Source: Helicobacter sp. 11S02596-1 | GTDB taxonomy: Bacteria; Campylobacterota; Campylobacteria; Campylobacterales; Helicobacteraceae | Direction of reading: 5' to 3' | DNA length: 52,197 bases | Assembly (NCBI RefSeq): GCF_002272825.1 | Contig: NZ_MLAM01000012.1 | Location: 1 to 52,197, forward strand | Part shown: positions 8,740-20,063 of the stretch, piece by piece | Position numbering within the stretch: position 1 is the stretch's first letter | Layout of the letters: every line of letters starts with the position of its first letter | The notes under the pieces: generated by a model | Databases searched by the model: none | Told to the model about the DNA's origin: nothing | What the model saw: only the letters and a program-made list of their open reading frames with translations | Program-made: the position numbers and the translations under genes

Positions 8740-9959
8740 TTGCGATTTTTATAATCGCTGTATTCAAAGCTTTTTAAAAGCTCGAACTTTCCATTAGAAA
8801 TAACACCCAAGCTTGGGAGTGGGACACCATTAAATGTGTTGTTTTTCACGATAGTATAATGCATCATATCCTCAAACAAAATCCTATCGCCCACTTTTAG
8901 AGGCGTATCAAAGCTATAATCCCCAATAACATCGCCAGCCAAACACGTCGGACCGCCCAAGCGATAGGCGTATTTGCCCCCGCTCGCACCCCTATCATCT
9001 TCTATTACTTCCCCCTCATTGGTTTGCGATATTTTTTTGATGTTGGGACGATAGGGCATTTCAAGGCAATCTGGCATATGCGCACTCGCACTCACATCCA
9101 AAATCGCGATGGAAATTTCGTTATACACAATATCAATAACTTCGCCTAGTAAAAACCCACTTTGCCAGCCAACCGCCTCTCCGGGTTCTAAAAATACATC
9201 GATATTATGATGCTTTGAGCGAAAATCCTTGATAATCGTGATGAGTTTTGCCACATCATAATCCGAGCGTGTGATATGATGCCCGCCCCCGAAATTAAGC
9301 CATTTCATCTGTTTCATCTGCGAAAAATATGGCTCAAAATGCTTTTGGAAATGCTCTAATGTCCTCTCAAGCACATCAGAATTTTGCTCACAATGGGTGT
9401 GAAAATGCAATCCATCAATCCCGTCTAATCCAAACTCTTGCACGCCTTTGCTAAATTCGCTCGGCACAATACCCAAACGGCTTCCGGGAATGCAGGGATT
9501 ATAGATAGGTGGATACACTTCACTATAAAGCGGATTCACCCGCAAACCTACTTGGATTTCAGAAAGCCCCAAGGACTGGAGCTGTTTGTTTTTTAGTTCA
9601 ATTTTTGCTTTAAATTTTTGCCACTGCGAAAAAGAATTGAAAATAATATGGGTCGCAATGGGTAAAAGTTGCTCTATCTCAGAAGCCTTGTAAGCAGGAG
9701 AAAAAACACAAATGTCTTTGTCAATCTCTCGTGAGCCAAATTCTTCAAACGCCAACATCGCTTCATAAATGCCACTCGCACAGCAACCCTTGAGATACTC
9801 TCTAACCAACTCAAAGCTTCGCCAAAACGCATAGCCTTTCAAAGCGAGTAAGATTTTTGCACCCGTTTGTTGTTGCACAAAATCTAATATTTCAAGATTT
9901 TTTTTTAACTTGTCATTTTCCAAGACATAGCAAGGGGTGGGGATTTTAAAAAAATTCAT
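8736..9959 (-). CDS. nspC: Carboxynorspermidine decarboxylase
   Basis: A 407-residue fold-type III PLP decarboxylase of the alanine-racemase-like group. It converts carboxy(nor)spermidine to (nor)spermidine, the polyamine route of Campylobacterota. Visible motifs are ALKGYAF with the PLP lysine near residue 42, LRVNPLY, a GLHFHTHCEQ segment, NFGGGHHITR, EPGEAVGWQ, and the C-terminal GGPTCLAGD with the catalytic cysteine. The gene lies 2 bp after cheV on the same strand, as in H. pylori (HP0020-HP0019), so the two are probably co-transcribed. No carboxynorspermidine dehydrogenase gene is in the window. Confidence 0.94.
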   Translation of the reverse strand: MNFFKIPTPCYVLENDKLKKNLEILDFVQQQTGAKILLALKGYAFWRSFELVREYLKGCCASGIYEAMLAFEEFGSREIDKDICVFSPAYKASEIEQLLPIATHIIFNSFSQWQKFKAKIELKNKQLQSLGLSEIQVGLRVNPLYSEVYPPIYNPCIPGSRLGIVPSEFSKGVQEFGLDGIDGLHFHTHCEQNSDVLERTLEHFQKHFEPYFSQMKQMKWLNFGGGHHITRSDYDVAKLITIIKDFRSKHHNIDVFLEPGEAVGWQSGFLLGEVIDIVYNEISIAILDVSASAHMPDCLEMPYRPNIKKISQTNEGEVIEDDRGASGGKYAYRLGGPTCLAGDVIGDYSFDTPLKVGDRILFEDMMHYTIVKNNTFNGVPLPSLGVISNGKFELLKSFEYSDYKNRN

Positions 9960-9961
9960 TT

Positions 9962-10930
9962 TTAATGTGCTTGATTTCCAATAAACTGCTTGACAGCTCT
10001 TTCTATGTCTATAGGGTTGGATTTGGATATAAAATCATCGGCGTTTAACGATCGTGCCATATCTTCATTACTGCTCCCGCTCATCGAAGAATTTACAATA
10101 ATAGGAATATGGGATGTTCCCGGATTGTTTTTCACCTGCTTGATAACCTCAAAACCACTCGCTTCGGGCATCTCAAGATCGGTGATAATCATTCCAATAT
10201 TATCAATATCAGTGTTTGGAGAAAATAAATAATCAAGCAATTTCTGCCCATTGATAAAATCATTATGCTCCACGCCAAGCTTATCGAGGATGATTTGCAT
10301 TGTTTTCAAAACGCTGGGACTATCATCAGCGAGCAATATGCTCTTGTTGGTTTTGACCTTACTGACTTTGTTGAGTTCTTCATTTTTTTCTTCCTCGATC
10401 CACGGGAAAACATCCACAAGCATTTTTTCAATATCCACCACTTGCACGAGCTTGCCATCAAAATATCGTGTCCGACTTACCAATTTGCTATTGCCACCAT
10501 TCCCCCCTACCCCAGCGCTCTGCTCCATTTCTGTCCATTTTTTGTTCAAAATCCTATCGGCTTCATAGATACGCACGCCAATCGTCCATCGTGAAAACTC
10601 ACAAATCATAATAATATCGTCTTCATCTTCTTCGCGCTGGATTTTATAAGGTCTTAAATCTTTGCCTTTATTTTTGCTGTCATAATAAAACCATTTTTTC
10701 ATATCAATAAGCGGGATAGTGAGCTCACGAATCGTAATCAACCCCTCAACCAAGGAGCTATTTTCGTGGCTGACAATGGTGAGGACACCCTTATACTTGA
10801 CAACTTCACGTATCTTAAAAACATTCACCGCATACAAATCTTTATTTTTCTCTAAACGAAAGCACAGCAATTGAAGTTCGTTATTTTTGTGCAAACTCGT
10901 AACTTGATCGACTTGCGATAGATTCGACAT
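9962..10930 (-). CDS. cheV: Chemotaxis coupling protein CheV (CheW-receiver fusion)
   Basis: A 322-residue cytoplasmic protein with an N-terminal CheW-like domain (about 1-170) and a C-terminal response-regulator receiver (about 195-320). The receiver shows the acidic pair LADDSPS, phosphoacceptor Asp in MIITDLEMP and the conserved Lys in FISKSNP. CheV couples chemoreceptors to CheA and may act as a phosphate sink. Helicobacter carries several CheV paralogues. Gene order with nspC points to the CheV1 (HP0019) counterpart. It would serve receptors such as the double-PAS protein encoded 1.8 kb away. Confidence 0.93.
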   Translation of the reverse strand: MSNLSQVDQVTSLHKNNELQLLCFRLEKNKDLYAVNVFKIREVVKYKGVLTIVSHENSSLVEGLITIRELTIPLIDMKKWFYYDSKNKGKDLRPYKIQREEDEDDIIMICEFSRWTIGVRIYEADRILNKKWTEMEQSAGVGGNGGNSKLVSRTRYFDGKLVQVVDIEKMLVDVFPWIEEEKNEELNKVSKVKTNKSILLADDSPSVLKTMQIILDKLGVEHNDFINGQKLLDYLFSPNTDIDNIGMIITDLEMPEASGFEVIKQVKNNPGTSHIPIIVNSSMSGSSNEDMARSLNADDFISKSNPIDIERAVKQFIGNQAH

Positions 10931-10994
10931 ACTGCGTTCCTTTATACAAATAATTGGTTTTTAATATGATAGCATAGTTTTATTTCAAAAAACT

Positions 10995-11834
10995 TTAGAG
11001 GCGTTTGGCAGGATAAGCACAATGCTTGCAAAGCTCCTCGCAAGCCTCCCCACGCATAAATCCCTCCCGTATCCTGCTCGCCCGAGGCGTTGTGAGTATA
11101 TTGGCGAGATTGTCTTGCTTGAGATTACCAAGATTGATTTTTCCACTAGAATCCACGCAACAAGGCACAACGCTCCCATCAGATAGAATCGCTATTTGAG
11201 AAATCAGTCCGTGGCAATATTTTTTTGGATTGCTAATATTTTGGGGCGCAATCTTGGGCCATTCAAAGGTTTTGGTGATATTCAAAAAAACCTTTTTACC
11301 CAAGCGAAAACGTGTCTGAAATCCCGTATTAGCAACACCAAACGCCTCTAAAATCGTATCTTTTACCCAAGACAAATCATCAAGCGTGCTATCTTGGAGT
11401 CGCAGATTGATGAAATTGGGGGTATCGTTTAGAATCTTATAAGTGCAGAAATTCAAGATATTTTCAAGATAATCTTTTGGGGTGTGATTGCGCCTATCAA
11501 AACCAGCATTCAGAGAGATAGAAACCTGTGCAATCGGCGGGGAAAGGAGCAAAGTAAAAATCGAGGGTTGCAGATAAAAGCCACTAGTAACCAAATCAAC
11601 TTGCAAATCATATTGTTTAGCAATCCTTAAATAATCGCCCAAATTCTGCACTTTGCAGGGATCACCCAAAACGTGGAATGCTATCCTTTCACACAGGGGC
11701 GCACTCTGCTGGCAAACCCGTGCAAACAAATCGAGTGGCATTGTTTTGCGAACCCCCTTGGGAGCGGGGCAAAAACTACATTTCAAGCCACAAATATCGC
11801 TGAGTTCGATATAAATCTTTTTGAATTTAGACAT
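10995..11834 (-). CDS. Radical SAM/SPASM protein (HP0568-like)
   Basis: A 279-residue protein with the radical SAM cysteine motif CGLKCSFC near residues 14-21. A C-terminal SPASM-like cluster region follows (IAILSDGSVVPCCVDSSGK, then EACEELCKHC). It should bind one SAM-cleaving 4Fe-4S cluster plus an auxiliary cluster. The substrate is unknown; related proteins mature peptides or tRNAs. It is the last gene of the long minus-strand operon and overlaps ychF by 8 bp, the same arrangement as HP0568-HP0569. Confidence 0.85.
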   Translation of the reverse strand: MSKFKKIYIELSDICGLKCSFCPAPKGVRKTMPLDLFARVCQQSAPLCERIAFHVLGDPCKVQNLGDYLRIAKQYDLQVDLVTSGFYLQPSIFTLLLSPPIAQVSISLNAGFDRRNHTPKDYLENILNFCTYKILNDTPNFINLRLQDSTLDDLSWVKDTILEAFGVANTGFQTRFRLGKKVFLNITKTFEWPKIAPQNISNPKKYCHGLISQIAILSDGSVVPCCVDSSGKINLGNLKQDNLANILTTPRASRIREGFMRGEACEELCKHCAYPAKRL

Positions 11835-12927
11835 TAAATCGAAAGTGCATCACATCGCCATCTTGAACGATATAATCTCTCCCTTCTATCCGAACAGCCC
11901 CAGCTTCTTTGGCTTTTGCCTCCCCGCCGTATTTGATAAAATCATCATAAGAAATCGTCTCCGCACGGATAAAGCCTTTTTCAAAATCCTTGTGAATCAC
12001 CCCAGCAGCTTTAGGCGCACTATCGCCTTTGTGGATCGTCCAAGCACGCACCTCTTTGACCCCTGCGGTGAAATAACTCAACAAACCAAGCTTAGCAAAA
12101 CCTGTGCGGATAATCTGGGTAAGCCCGCTTTCTTCACAGCCCATACTTGCCAAAAATTCATTACGCTCATCCTCATCCATCCCGACCATCTCTTCTTCAA
12201 GCTTCGCACACAGCATAATCACCTCACAACCCTGCTTGCGGGCGTATTCTTGAACTTTTTTGAAATACGCATTACCAGAAGCGATGGATGCCTCATCAAC
12301 ATTTGCCCCATAAATGACTTCTTTGTTACTCAAAAATCGCAATTCCCTTTCAAGAGCAAGAAATGCTTCAGTGTCTTTATGCCCAAATGTCCGCACCGGT
12401 TGGGAATTTTCAAGATGTTTTAGGAGTGCCTCAGAGCATTCTAGTGCTTCTTTGGCATTCTTATCAGCCTTTGCTTGGCGGGAAAGCTTTTCGATTCGCT
12501 TGTTGAGGCTCTGCATATCAGCAAGCAAAAGCTCAAGCTCGATGATTTCAATATCGCCAATCGGGTCAATCCTGCCCTCAACGTGCGTGATATCTGAATC
12601 CTCAAAACAACGCACGATATGCAAAATCGCATCGCATTCTTTGATGTTAGCCAAAAACTGATTGCCTAGCCCCTCGCCCTTGCTCGCCCCTTTGACAAGC
12701 CCAGCAATATCGACAAACTCAACCACAGAGTGCAAAACCCTTTCGGGATTGACGATTTCAGCAAGCTCTAAAAGTCGTTTGTCAGGGACATTCACGACAG
12801 CACGATTGGGCTCGATAGTGCAAAAAGGATAGTTAGCAGATTGGGCATTTTGGGCTTTGGTGAGCGCATTGAATGTGCTAGATTTCCCGACATTTGGCAA
12901 GCCGATGATACCGATAGAAAGTCCCAT
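11827..12927 (-). CDS. ychF: Ribosome-associated ATPase/GTPase YchF (OLA1 family)
   Basis: A 366-residue Obg-family P-loop protein. Motifs seen are the G1 loop GLPNVGKST near residue 9, the PFCTIEPNRAVV switch, DIAGLVKGASKGEGLGNQFL, a coiled-coil insertion (about 130-165), and a C-terminal TGS domain (ending DYIVQDGDVMHFRF). YchF prefers ATP over GTP, binds ribosomes and influences stress responses. Length is typical. It follows pepA by one base in the same operon. Confidence 0.96.
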   Translation of the reverse strand: MGLSIGIIGLPNVGKSSTFNALTKAQNAQSANYPFCTIEPNRAVVNVPDKRLLELAEIVNPERVLHSVVEFVDIAGLVKGASKGEGLGNQFLANIKECDAILHIVRCFEDSDITHVEGRIDPIGDIEIIELELLLADMQSLNKRIEKLSRQAKADKNAKEALECSEALLKHLENSQPVRTFGHKDTEAFLALERELRFLSNKEVIYGANVDEASIASGNAYFKKVQEYARKQGCEVIMLCAKLEEEMVGMDEDERNEFLASMGCEESGLTQIIRTGFAKLGLLSYFTAGVKEVRAWTIHKGDSAPKAAGVIHKDFEKGFIRAETISYDDFIKYGGEAKAKEAGAVRIEGRDYIVQDGDVMHFRFNV

Positions 12928-12928
12928 T

Positions 12929-15039
<2,111 letters not shown>

Positions 15040-15050
<11 letters not shown>

Positions 15051-15606
15051 TTTCAAGCCCTGCATTCAATATCGTGAAGACTTTGCTAGATTCACGCAAT
15101 TTCTCAGCACCGCCTAATTGGGGCAAATCCAGCAAGAAACAAGCCTCTATACAGGTCGCACCCACACGTTTGATTAGATTGAGTGCAGCTTGGGCAGTCC
15201 CGCCTGTAGCGATCAAATCATCGATCAAAATAACTTGAGCGCCCTTGACCCCCCTAAAGGCATCAGTATGCATTTCAATCTCATCAAAACCATATTCAAG
15301 CTCATATCTTTCGCTCAAGCGTTCAGAGGGGAGTTTGCCTTTTTTTCTAATCGGAACAAACCCGGCTTTGAGAGCATAAGCCAGCGCTGCACCAAAAATA
15401 AATCCTCGTGATTCAATGCCGGCAACAAAATCGACATTGAAAACTTCGTAACGGGTTTTTAAAGCATCGATGAGGGATGCAAACAAAATGGGGTGATTGG
15501 TTAAAGTCGTGATATCCTTAAACAAAATCCCGGGTTTTGGATAATCAGGGACATCCCTGATGGCAGAAAGTAAATCTTTTTTTAGTTTTTCAGAAATTGG
15601 GTGCAT
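15040..15606 (-). CDS. apt: Adenine phosphoribosyltransferase
   Basis: This 188-residue type I phosphoribosyltransferase salvages adenine to AMP using PRPP. The PRPP-binding loop [14 protein letters not shown] is clear at about residues 127-140. An FKDITTL segment and the adenine-site stretch [17 protein letters not shown] also match. PRPP would come from Prs, encoded elsewhere in this window. The gene lies in the minus-strand operon between a small coiled-coil membrane protein and dedA. Confidence 0.95.
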
Positions 15607-15614
15607 TGTTTTCC

Positions 15615-15956
15615 TTATAAGAGCGCTTCAATTTTTTGTTCTAAATCTTTGATTCTGGTTTTGTATTTATCAGTTTCTGTGCGGTATTGCGAGTTCCTTT
15701 GTTTAAGCGTTTTTACCTCGTTTTTGAGCGAATTCATCTCTTGAGTCAAAATATCGATATTCCCTAAGGCTCTTTGGAGTTGGAGTTGGTGTTTTTGGAT
15801 CAAGATTTCAGCTTCTTGTAAAGTGAGCTTCATCGAAGCGGAGTTGCGCTCTTCTCTTTCTGCAATGGATTTATAAAAAAACGTTTTCACCACCATATAA
15901 AGAACAAACAAAATAAAAGCGGTAATAAAAAACCATTGTAACGCCATATTCATCAT
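15615..15956 (-). CDS. Small membrane-anchored coiled-coil protein (HP0573-like)
   Basis: A 113-residue protein with one N-terminal transmembrane segment (about 6-27) followed by a charged helix with heptad spacing from about residue 45 to the end. No enzymatic motif is seen. It keeps the position of HP0573 between rpiB and apt. Topology suggests a tethered coiled coil in the cytoplasm or periplasm. Function is unknown. Confidence 0.75.
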   Translation of the reverse strand: MMNMALQWFFITAFILFVLYMVVKTFFYKSIAEREERNSASMKLTLQEAEILIQKHQLQLQRALGNIDILTQEMNSLKNEVKTLKQRNSQYRTETDKYKTRIKDLEQKIEALL

Positions 15957-15981
15957 CTTGATGACCCCTTATCGTTCAAAA

Positions 15982-16419
15982 TTATTCAAAAGCTTCGATT
16001 TTTGAAATCCTGCATTCGTGCCTGCCACCTGCAAAATCTGTCTGAATAAAAGTCTCCAAAATCGACTCCACTTCACCAAGCCCGCTGATTCGCTCAGCCA
16101 AGCACAATACATTGGCGTTATTATGCAGTCGTGACATTTTTGCCATATACGCATCCAGACACAAAGCAGCCCGAATACCCTTGAAGCGATTAGCAGCAAT
16201 ACTCATCCCCAGCCCAGTCCCACAAATAAGAATGCCTCGCGCATCGCCTCGCTTCAAAACCTCCGCACAAACCTTATGGGCAAAATCAGGGTAATCTACT
16301 TTTTGGGAATCTTTCGGAAGAAAATCAAGCACTTCAAAACCCTGCAATAAAAGATAGTTTTTTACAAAATCACCCAAAACAACCCCAGCGTGATCGCTAC
16401 CTAAGATATAGACCATCAA
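15982..16419 (-). CDS. rpiB: Ribose-5-phosphate isomerase B
   Basis: A 145-residue RpiB/LacAB-family enzyme interconverting ribose-5-phosphate and ribulose-5-phosphate in the pentose phosphate pathway. Motifs include the N-terminal GSDHAGVVL, CGTGLGMSIAANRFKGIRAA with the catalytic Cys, and HNNANVLCLAERI. It supports PRPP supply for apt in the same operon. The first codon could be either of two adjacent ATGs. Confidence 0.95.
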   Translation of the reverse strand: MMVYILGSDHAGVVLGDFVKNYLLLQGFEVLDFLPKDSQKVDYPDFAHKVCAEVLKRGDARGILICGTGLGMSIAANRFKGIRAALCLDAYMAKMSRLHNNANVLCLAERISGLGEVESILETFIQTDFAGGRHECRISKIEAFE

Positions 16420-16428
16420 AAATCCTTT

Positions 16429-17079
16429 TTATGTCAGTAAAAAATGCAATAAAAATTGCACGGGATAAAAAAATATCTGCGCCAATGGTGTAGCCAGAAT
16501 AATCAAAATAATTATCATCCCATAAGAACCTATCTGTGCAAAAAACCTCGGCAAGGCATCAAAGCCGAATTTCAGACAGATAAAACTCAATGCTTGCGAA
16601 CCATCCAAAGGTGGGATGGGCCAAAGATTAAAAATCCCCAGGACAACATTATAGATAATCAACTGCACAAAAAACAAAATCAAAATCTGTGTCCAGCCCC
16701 CCGTATCGTTGCCAAAAATCCCACTAAACAAAATCCCACTGATAAGAAGTGCAAAAATAAGATTATAAGCCACGCCTGCCAAACTCACAGCTACACCCGC
16801 ACCATACCCCCATCGCCCGATGATGAGATTCATATTGATAGGAACAGGCTTCGCCCAGCCAAACAAAAAAGGCGCGTGGGTAAAAAATAAAATCAAAGGG
16901 ATCAGCACAGAGCCAATAGGATCGATGTGTTTGAGGGGATTGATACTAAGTCTGCCCATTTTTTTTGCGGTATCATCGCCATAACGAAACGCCACATAGC
17001 CGTGCATAATCTCGTGTCCAATGATAGCAATCAAAAAAGCAAGTATTTTTAAAACAACATCAGGTTGGAAAAAATTCAT
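16429..17079 (-). CDS. Site-2 protease family (M50) membrane metalloprotease
   Basis: This 216-residue polytopic membrane protein has the zinc motif HEIMH at residues 22-26 inside the first transmembrane segment. The second ligand motif, NLWPIPPLDGSQ, lies near residue 150. There is no PDZ domain, so it belongs to the short S2P group of unknown substrate. Such proteases cut membrane-bound regulators or leftover signal peptides, and the next gene upstream is signal peptidase I. It overlaps lepB by one base. Confidence 0.9.
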   Translation of the reverse strand: MNFFQPDVVLKILAFLIAIIGHEIMHGYVAFRYGDDTAKKMGRLSINPLKHIDPIGSVLIPLILFFTHAPFLFGWAKPVPINMNLIIGRWGYGAGVAVSLAGVAYNLIFALLISGILFSGIFGNDTGGWTQILILFFVQLIIYNVVLGIFNLWPIPPLDGSQALSFICLKFGFDALPRFFAQIGSYGMIIILIILATPLAQIFFYPVQFLLHFLLT

Positions 17080-17972
17080 TACATCCCTACCCGTTTGATC
17101 TGCTTTTCAAGACTTTCAACGCTTTTAAACATTCGTTCCCATCGGATGGTAAATAGCGCTTTAGGATTCTTGTCAGCACCCGATTCAACGCTGTTTTTGA
17201 GATTGATACTAAAATAAATAAACCACGGCTTCCCGATGATATTTTTGTAAGGCACACTCCCCCAAAATCGTGAATCATTGCTGTCATCGCGATTATCCCC
17301 TATCATAAAAAATTCATCAGGAGCGATTTTTTTATAAAACACCAATTCGCCATCAAGATTGACAGGCATCATTGCGATACCTGCTTGATTGGGATTGTCA
17401 TTCATACCCAAAAATCCGTTATCCAAAGAGGTTTGAGCCATATTTGCCATCACAAAATACGATGAATTGCCGTTATTATAATGGATTCCCTTATGCTCTT
17501 GGGAATAGGGTTCAAAAACAAATTTTTTATCCATCATCACAACGATTTTAGACCCTTTATAATGCGATTGGACATAATCATCCCCTTCGTGGGGGTGCAA
17601 ATAAAATCCGTTTGATGTGAAAATCACCTCATCCCCACCCACAGCAAAGTTTCTTTTGACATAGTAGGTTTTGGGTTCGTGTGGGGGGATAAAAATCACA
17701 ACATCGCCACGCTGGGGTCTTTTGCCCTCCAAAAGATGCCCATTACCCTTGAAATCTGGTAGCACAGGGAACTCGATCCAAGGGATTTTAGGGATGGGAA
17801 TCCCATAAGAAAATTTTTTGACAAACAGCATATCACCCTCATATAAAGTCGCCACCATCGAACGAGAAGGGATAACAAATGCTTGTGCAACAAAGAAAAT
17901 GACAAATAAAACAATAACAATCGTGCCTGTCCAGCTAGAGCAAAAATTATAAATCGATCTTAAAAATTTCAT
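17079..17972 (-). CDS. lepB: Signal peptidase I
   Basis: A 297-residue type I signal peptidase removing signal peptides from Sec and Tat substrates. One N-terminal transmembrane anchor (about 16-34) is followed by the catalytic serine S38 in PSRSM. The general-base lysine is in YVKRNFAVGGDEV, and box E reads GDNRDDSNDSRFWG. The catalytic domain faces the periplasm. Length fits the Helicobacter enzyme. It lies 8 bp after folD and is probably co-transcribed with it. Confidence 0.96.
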   Translation of the reverse strand: MKFLRSIYNFCSSWTGTIVIVLFVIFFVAQAFVIPSRSMVATLYEGDMLFVKKFSYGIPIPKIPWIEFPVLPDFKGNGHLLEGKRPQRGDVVIFIPPHEPKTYYVKRNFAVGGDEVIFTSNGFYLHPHEGDDYVQSHYKGSKIVVMMDKKFVFEPYSQEHKGIHYNNGNSSYFVMANMAQTSLDNGFLGMNDNPNQAGIAMMPVNLDGELVFYKKIAPDEFFMIGDNRDDSNDSRFWGSVPYKNIIGKPWFIYFSINLKNSVESGADKNPKALFTIRWERMFKSVESLEKQIKRVGM

Positions 17973-17980
17973 TAAATTCC

Positions 17981-18844
17981 TTAATATTTTTGGATTTTTT
18001 CAATTTTTTGTTTTCTGGCTGCCAAAAGCGTATTTTGCAACAAAGAAACAATCGTCATCGGTCCCACACCGCCGGGGACTGGGGTGATAAAACTGGCTTT
18101 TTTGCTCACAGCGTCAAAATCCACATCACCAACGAGTTGGCCATTTTCCAAGCGATTGATACCAATATCGATTACAACGCAACCATTAGCAACCATATCC
18201 GCACGGATAAGCCCGGGTTTGCCCACACCCACACAGATGATGTCAGCATTTTTGGTAAAAAAACCAATGTCCTTAGTCAATATATGACAAATACTGATGG
18301 TTGCCCCCGCATTAAGCATCAATGAAGCCAAGGGTTTGCCAACAATATTGCTAGCCCCAATTATAGCAACATTTTTACCTTTTAACGAAATGTCATAATA
18401 TTCTAAAAGACTCATCACCCCCATCGGCGTAGCAGGTGCAAATGCTTCAATACCTGCAAAAATCCTCCCGGCATTGAATGGATGGAATCCATCGACGTCC
18501 TTGCACGGATCAATAGCCTCCAAAATGGACTTTGTCTCGATATGTGCTGGCAGGGGCAACTGGACTAAGATCCCATCAATTTGCGGGTCAGCGTTGAGAT
18601 CTTTAATGATTTGGAGCAAGTCAATTTGCGTGATGTCTTCGGGCAGTTTTTTTGCCACACAAGCCACCCCTGTGCGTTCGCAGGCTTTTATTTTCATATT
18701 TACATACGCACAGCTTGCAGGGTCTTTGCCAACCAAAATCACTGCAAGTGTGGGCACTACCCCATTCCCCTTTAGCGAATCTATTTGCGTTTTGAGTTGC
18801 TTTTCAATCGTGTCTGCCAAAGATTTGCCATCAAGGAGGGTCAT
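17981..18844 (-). CDS. folD: Methylenetetrahydrofolate dehydrogenase/cyclohydrolase
   Basis: This 287-residue bifunctional enzyme makes 10-formyl-THF from methylene-THF using NADP, supplying one-carbon units for purines and initiator tRNA. Motifs seen are the catalytic Tyr-Lys segment [23 protein letters not shown], and PGGVGPMTI near the C-terminus. The NAD(P) site reads [11 protein letters not shown]. It is the first gene of the long minus-strand operon that ends with the radical SAM gene. Confidence 0.97.
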   Translation of the reverse strand: MTLLDGKSLADTIEKQLKTQIDSLKGNGVVPTLAVILVGKDPASCAYVNMKIKACERTGVACVAKKLPEDITQIDLLQIIKDLNADPQIDGILVQLPLPAHIETKSILEAIDPCKDVDGFHPFNAGRIFAGIEAFAPATPMGVMSLLEYYDISLKGKNVAIIGASNIVGKPLASLMLNAGATISICHILTKDIGFFTKNADIICVGVGKPGLIRADMVANGCVVIDIGINRLENGQLVGDVDFDAVSKKASFITPVPGGVGPMTIVSLLQNTLLAARKQKIEKIQKY

Positions 18845-18915
18845 TTTATCGCCTTTAAAATTGAAGTGCTGTATTATAATAAAAACTCTATTTCTAAAAC
18901 TTTAAAAGGAATGTT

Positions 18916-19272
18916 ATGGGACGTAACAAGGGATTTTTGTATTTTTGTATTTTTTTTACCTTGCCTGTTTGTTTGATGTCTCAAAATCCTAAGGAAGAAA
19001 GCTTTATTACACCGCAAGAATACGGGAAAAAACTCTATGAAAACCCTCGAAATATTGGCTGTATCAAATGCCACGGCAAAAATGGCGAGGGCGAAGTCAT
19101 CGCACGCTACAAACAAAAAGGCAAAAATAAAATCATCCAAGCCCCCAAAATCAGCGATATGGACTTCCAGACTTTCAAAAAAGCGATGAATAGAGACAAA
19201 GGGATGATGCCCAAATACGACCTAACCGATGAGGAAATCAAAGCGATTTACCTCTATATAACATCAAGATAG
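18916..19272 (+). CDS. Small periplasmic c-type cytochrome
   Basis: A 118-residue protein with an N-terminal hydrophobic signal (about 7-22) and a single heme-attachment motif CIKCH (residues 49-53). The sixth ligand is probably the Met in KGMMPKYDL. This is a class I mono-heme cytochrome c, likely an electron carrier to a peroxidase or oxidase. AAGGA precedes the ATG. It is divergent from folD and convergent with the restriction gene. Confidence 0.88.
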   Translation: MGRNKGFLYFCIFFTLPVCLMSQNPKEESFITPQEYGKKLYENPRNIGCIKCHGKNGEGEVIARYKQKGKNKIIQAPKISDMDFQTFKKAMNRDKGMMPKYDLTDEEIKAIYLYITSR

Positions 19273-19289
19273 TTTTGAGTTTTTGCAAC

Positions 19290-20063
19290 TCAAGCATTAA
19301 CGCCTTTAGTTGCCTGAATAAATAATGCTTCTTCTTTGATGACATCCCAATTTTCTTTATATTGGGACACTTGAGACAATTTCACGCTTTTGCACGCCTC
19401 TTCGCTCAATTCCTCTGCCCACTTCATCGGAATAATATAACAAATCCCCACTTGTTTATCCACAGCAACATAAATATCACAATCATCCGATGTGATTCTC
19501 TTGCCGATATTTCTTTCGTGCCTATGATCAATACCCTGCCCGCCTCTATCTCTATCCTTAAAGCTAATGATATTTCCAGAGCTGATACCTTTTATCTGCA
19601 CTCTTAGTAATGTATTATCAAAATCAATAATTGCATCATATCGACTACTGCGAACATCTACACTACTGCAATTAAAACCTGCTAAAATTGCCCTAGCTAC
19701 AAATATAAATTCTGCACTATCACCTGCATTTGCGACCATCACACCACTATCAATATGGTTAATATTATTACTAAAACCATTTGCCATCGCAATATAAAGG
19801 GATTTTTCAATGATTTTCTTAAGACTGGTTTTGATAAATCCAAATTCATTTTTCAAGGTTTCATCGTGCAAATGTTTTTCTATTTCATCGATATTTGCTT
19901 GTGCCAAAACTTCCAAATCTAGAGCCTTAGCAATATTTGAGAAAAAAACCATCTCATAATAATGCTTCAACTCTGCTTCTTTGACCCCATATCTTTCAGC
20001 AATAGATTTTATTTTGCTTTTTGTATAACCAACCTCTCTTAACGCATCAATATATTTACACAT
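19290..20063 (-). CDS. Putative type II restriction endonuclease (PD-(D/E)XK type)
   Basis: A 257-residue protein translated with an 8-bp overlap from the upstream C5-cytosine methyltransferase, so it is the expected cognate endonuclease. The middle holds a PD-(D/E)XK-like core: GDSAEF, then YDAIID with D153, a strand, and the Q166-I-K168 triad. This resembles the family 5 PD-(D/E)XK (intron-associated endonuclease) fold. The N-terminal about 100 residues are helical, with a helix-turn-helix-like start (YTKSKIKSIAERYGVKEAEL) that may help bind DNA. The recognition sequence is not readable. Base composition looks more AT-rich than the neighbours, which suggests transfer. Confidence 0.75.
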   Translation of the reverse strand: MCKYIDALREVGYTKSKIKSIAERYGVKEAELKHYYEMVFFSNIAKALDLEVLAQANIDEIEKHLHDETLKNEFGFIKTSLKKIIEKSLYIAMANGFSNNINHIDSGVMVANAGDSAEFIFVARAILAGFNCSSVDVRSSRYDAIIDFDNTLLRVQIKGISSGNIISFKDRDRGGQGIDHRHERNIGKRITSDDCDIYVAVDKQVGICYIIPMKWAEELSEEACKSVKLSQVSQYKENWDVIKEEALFIQATKGVNA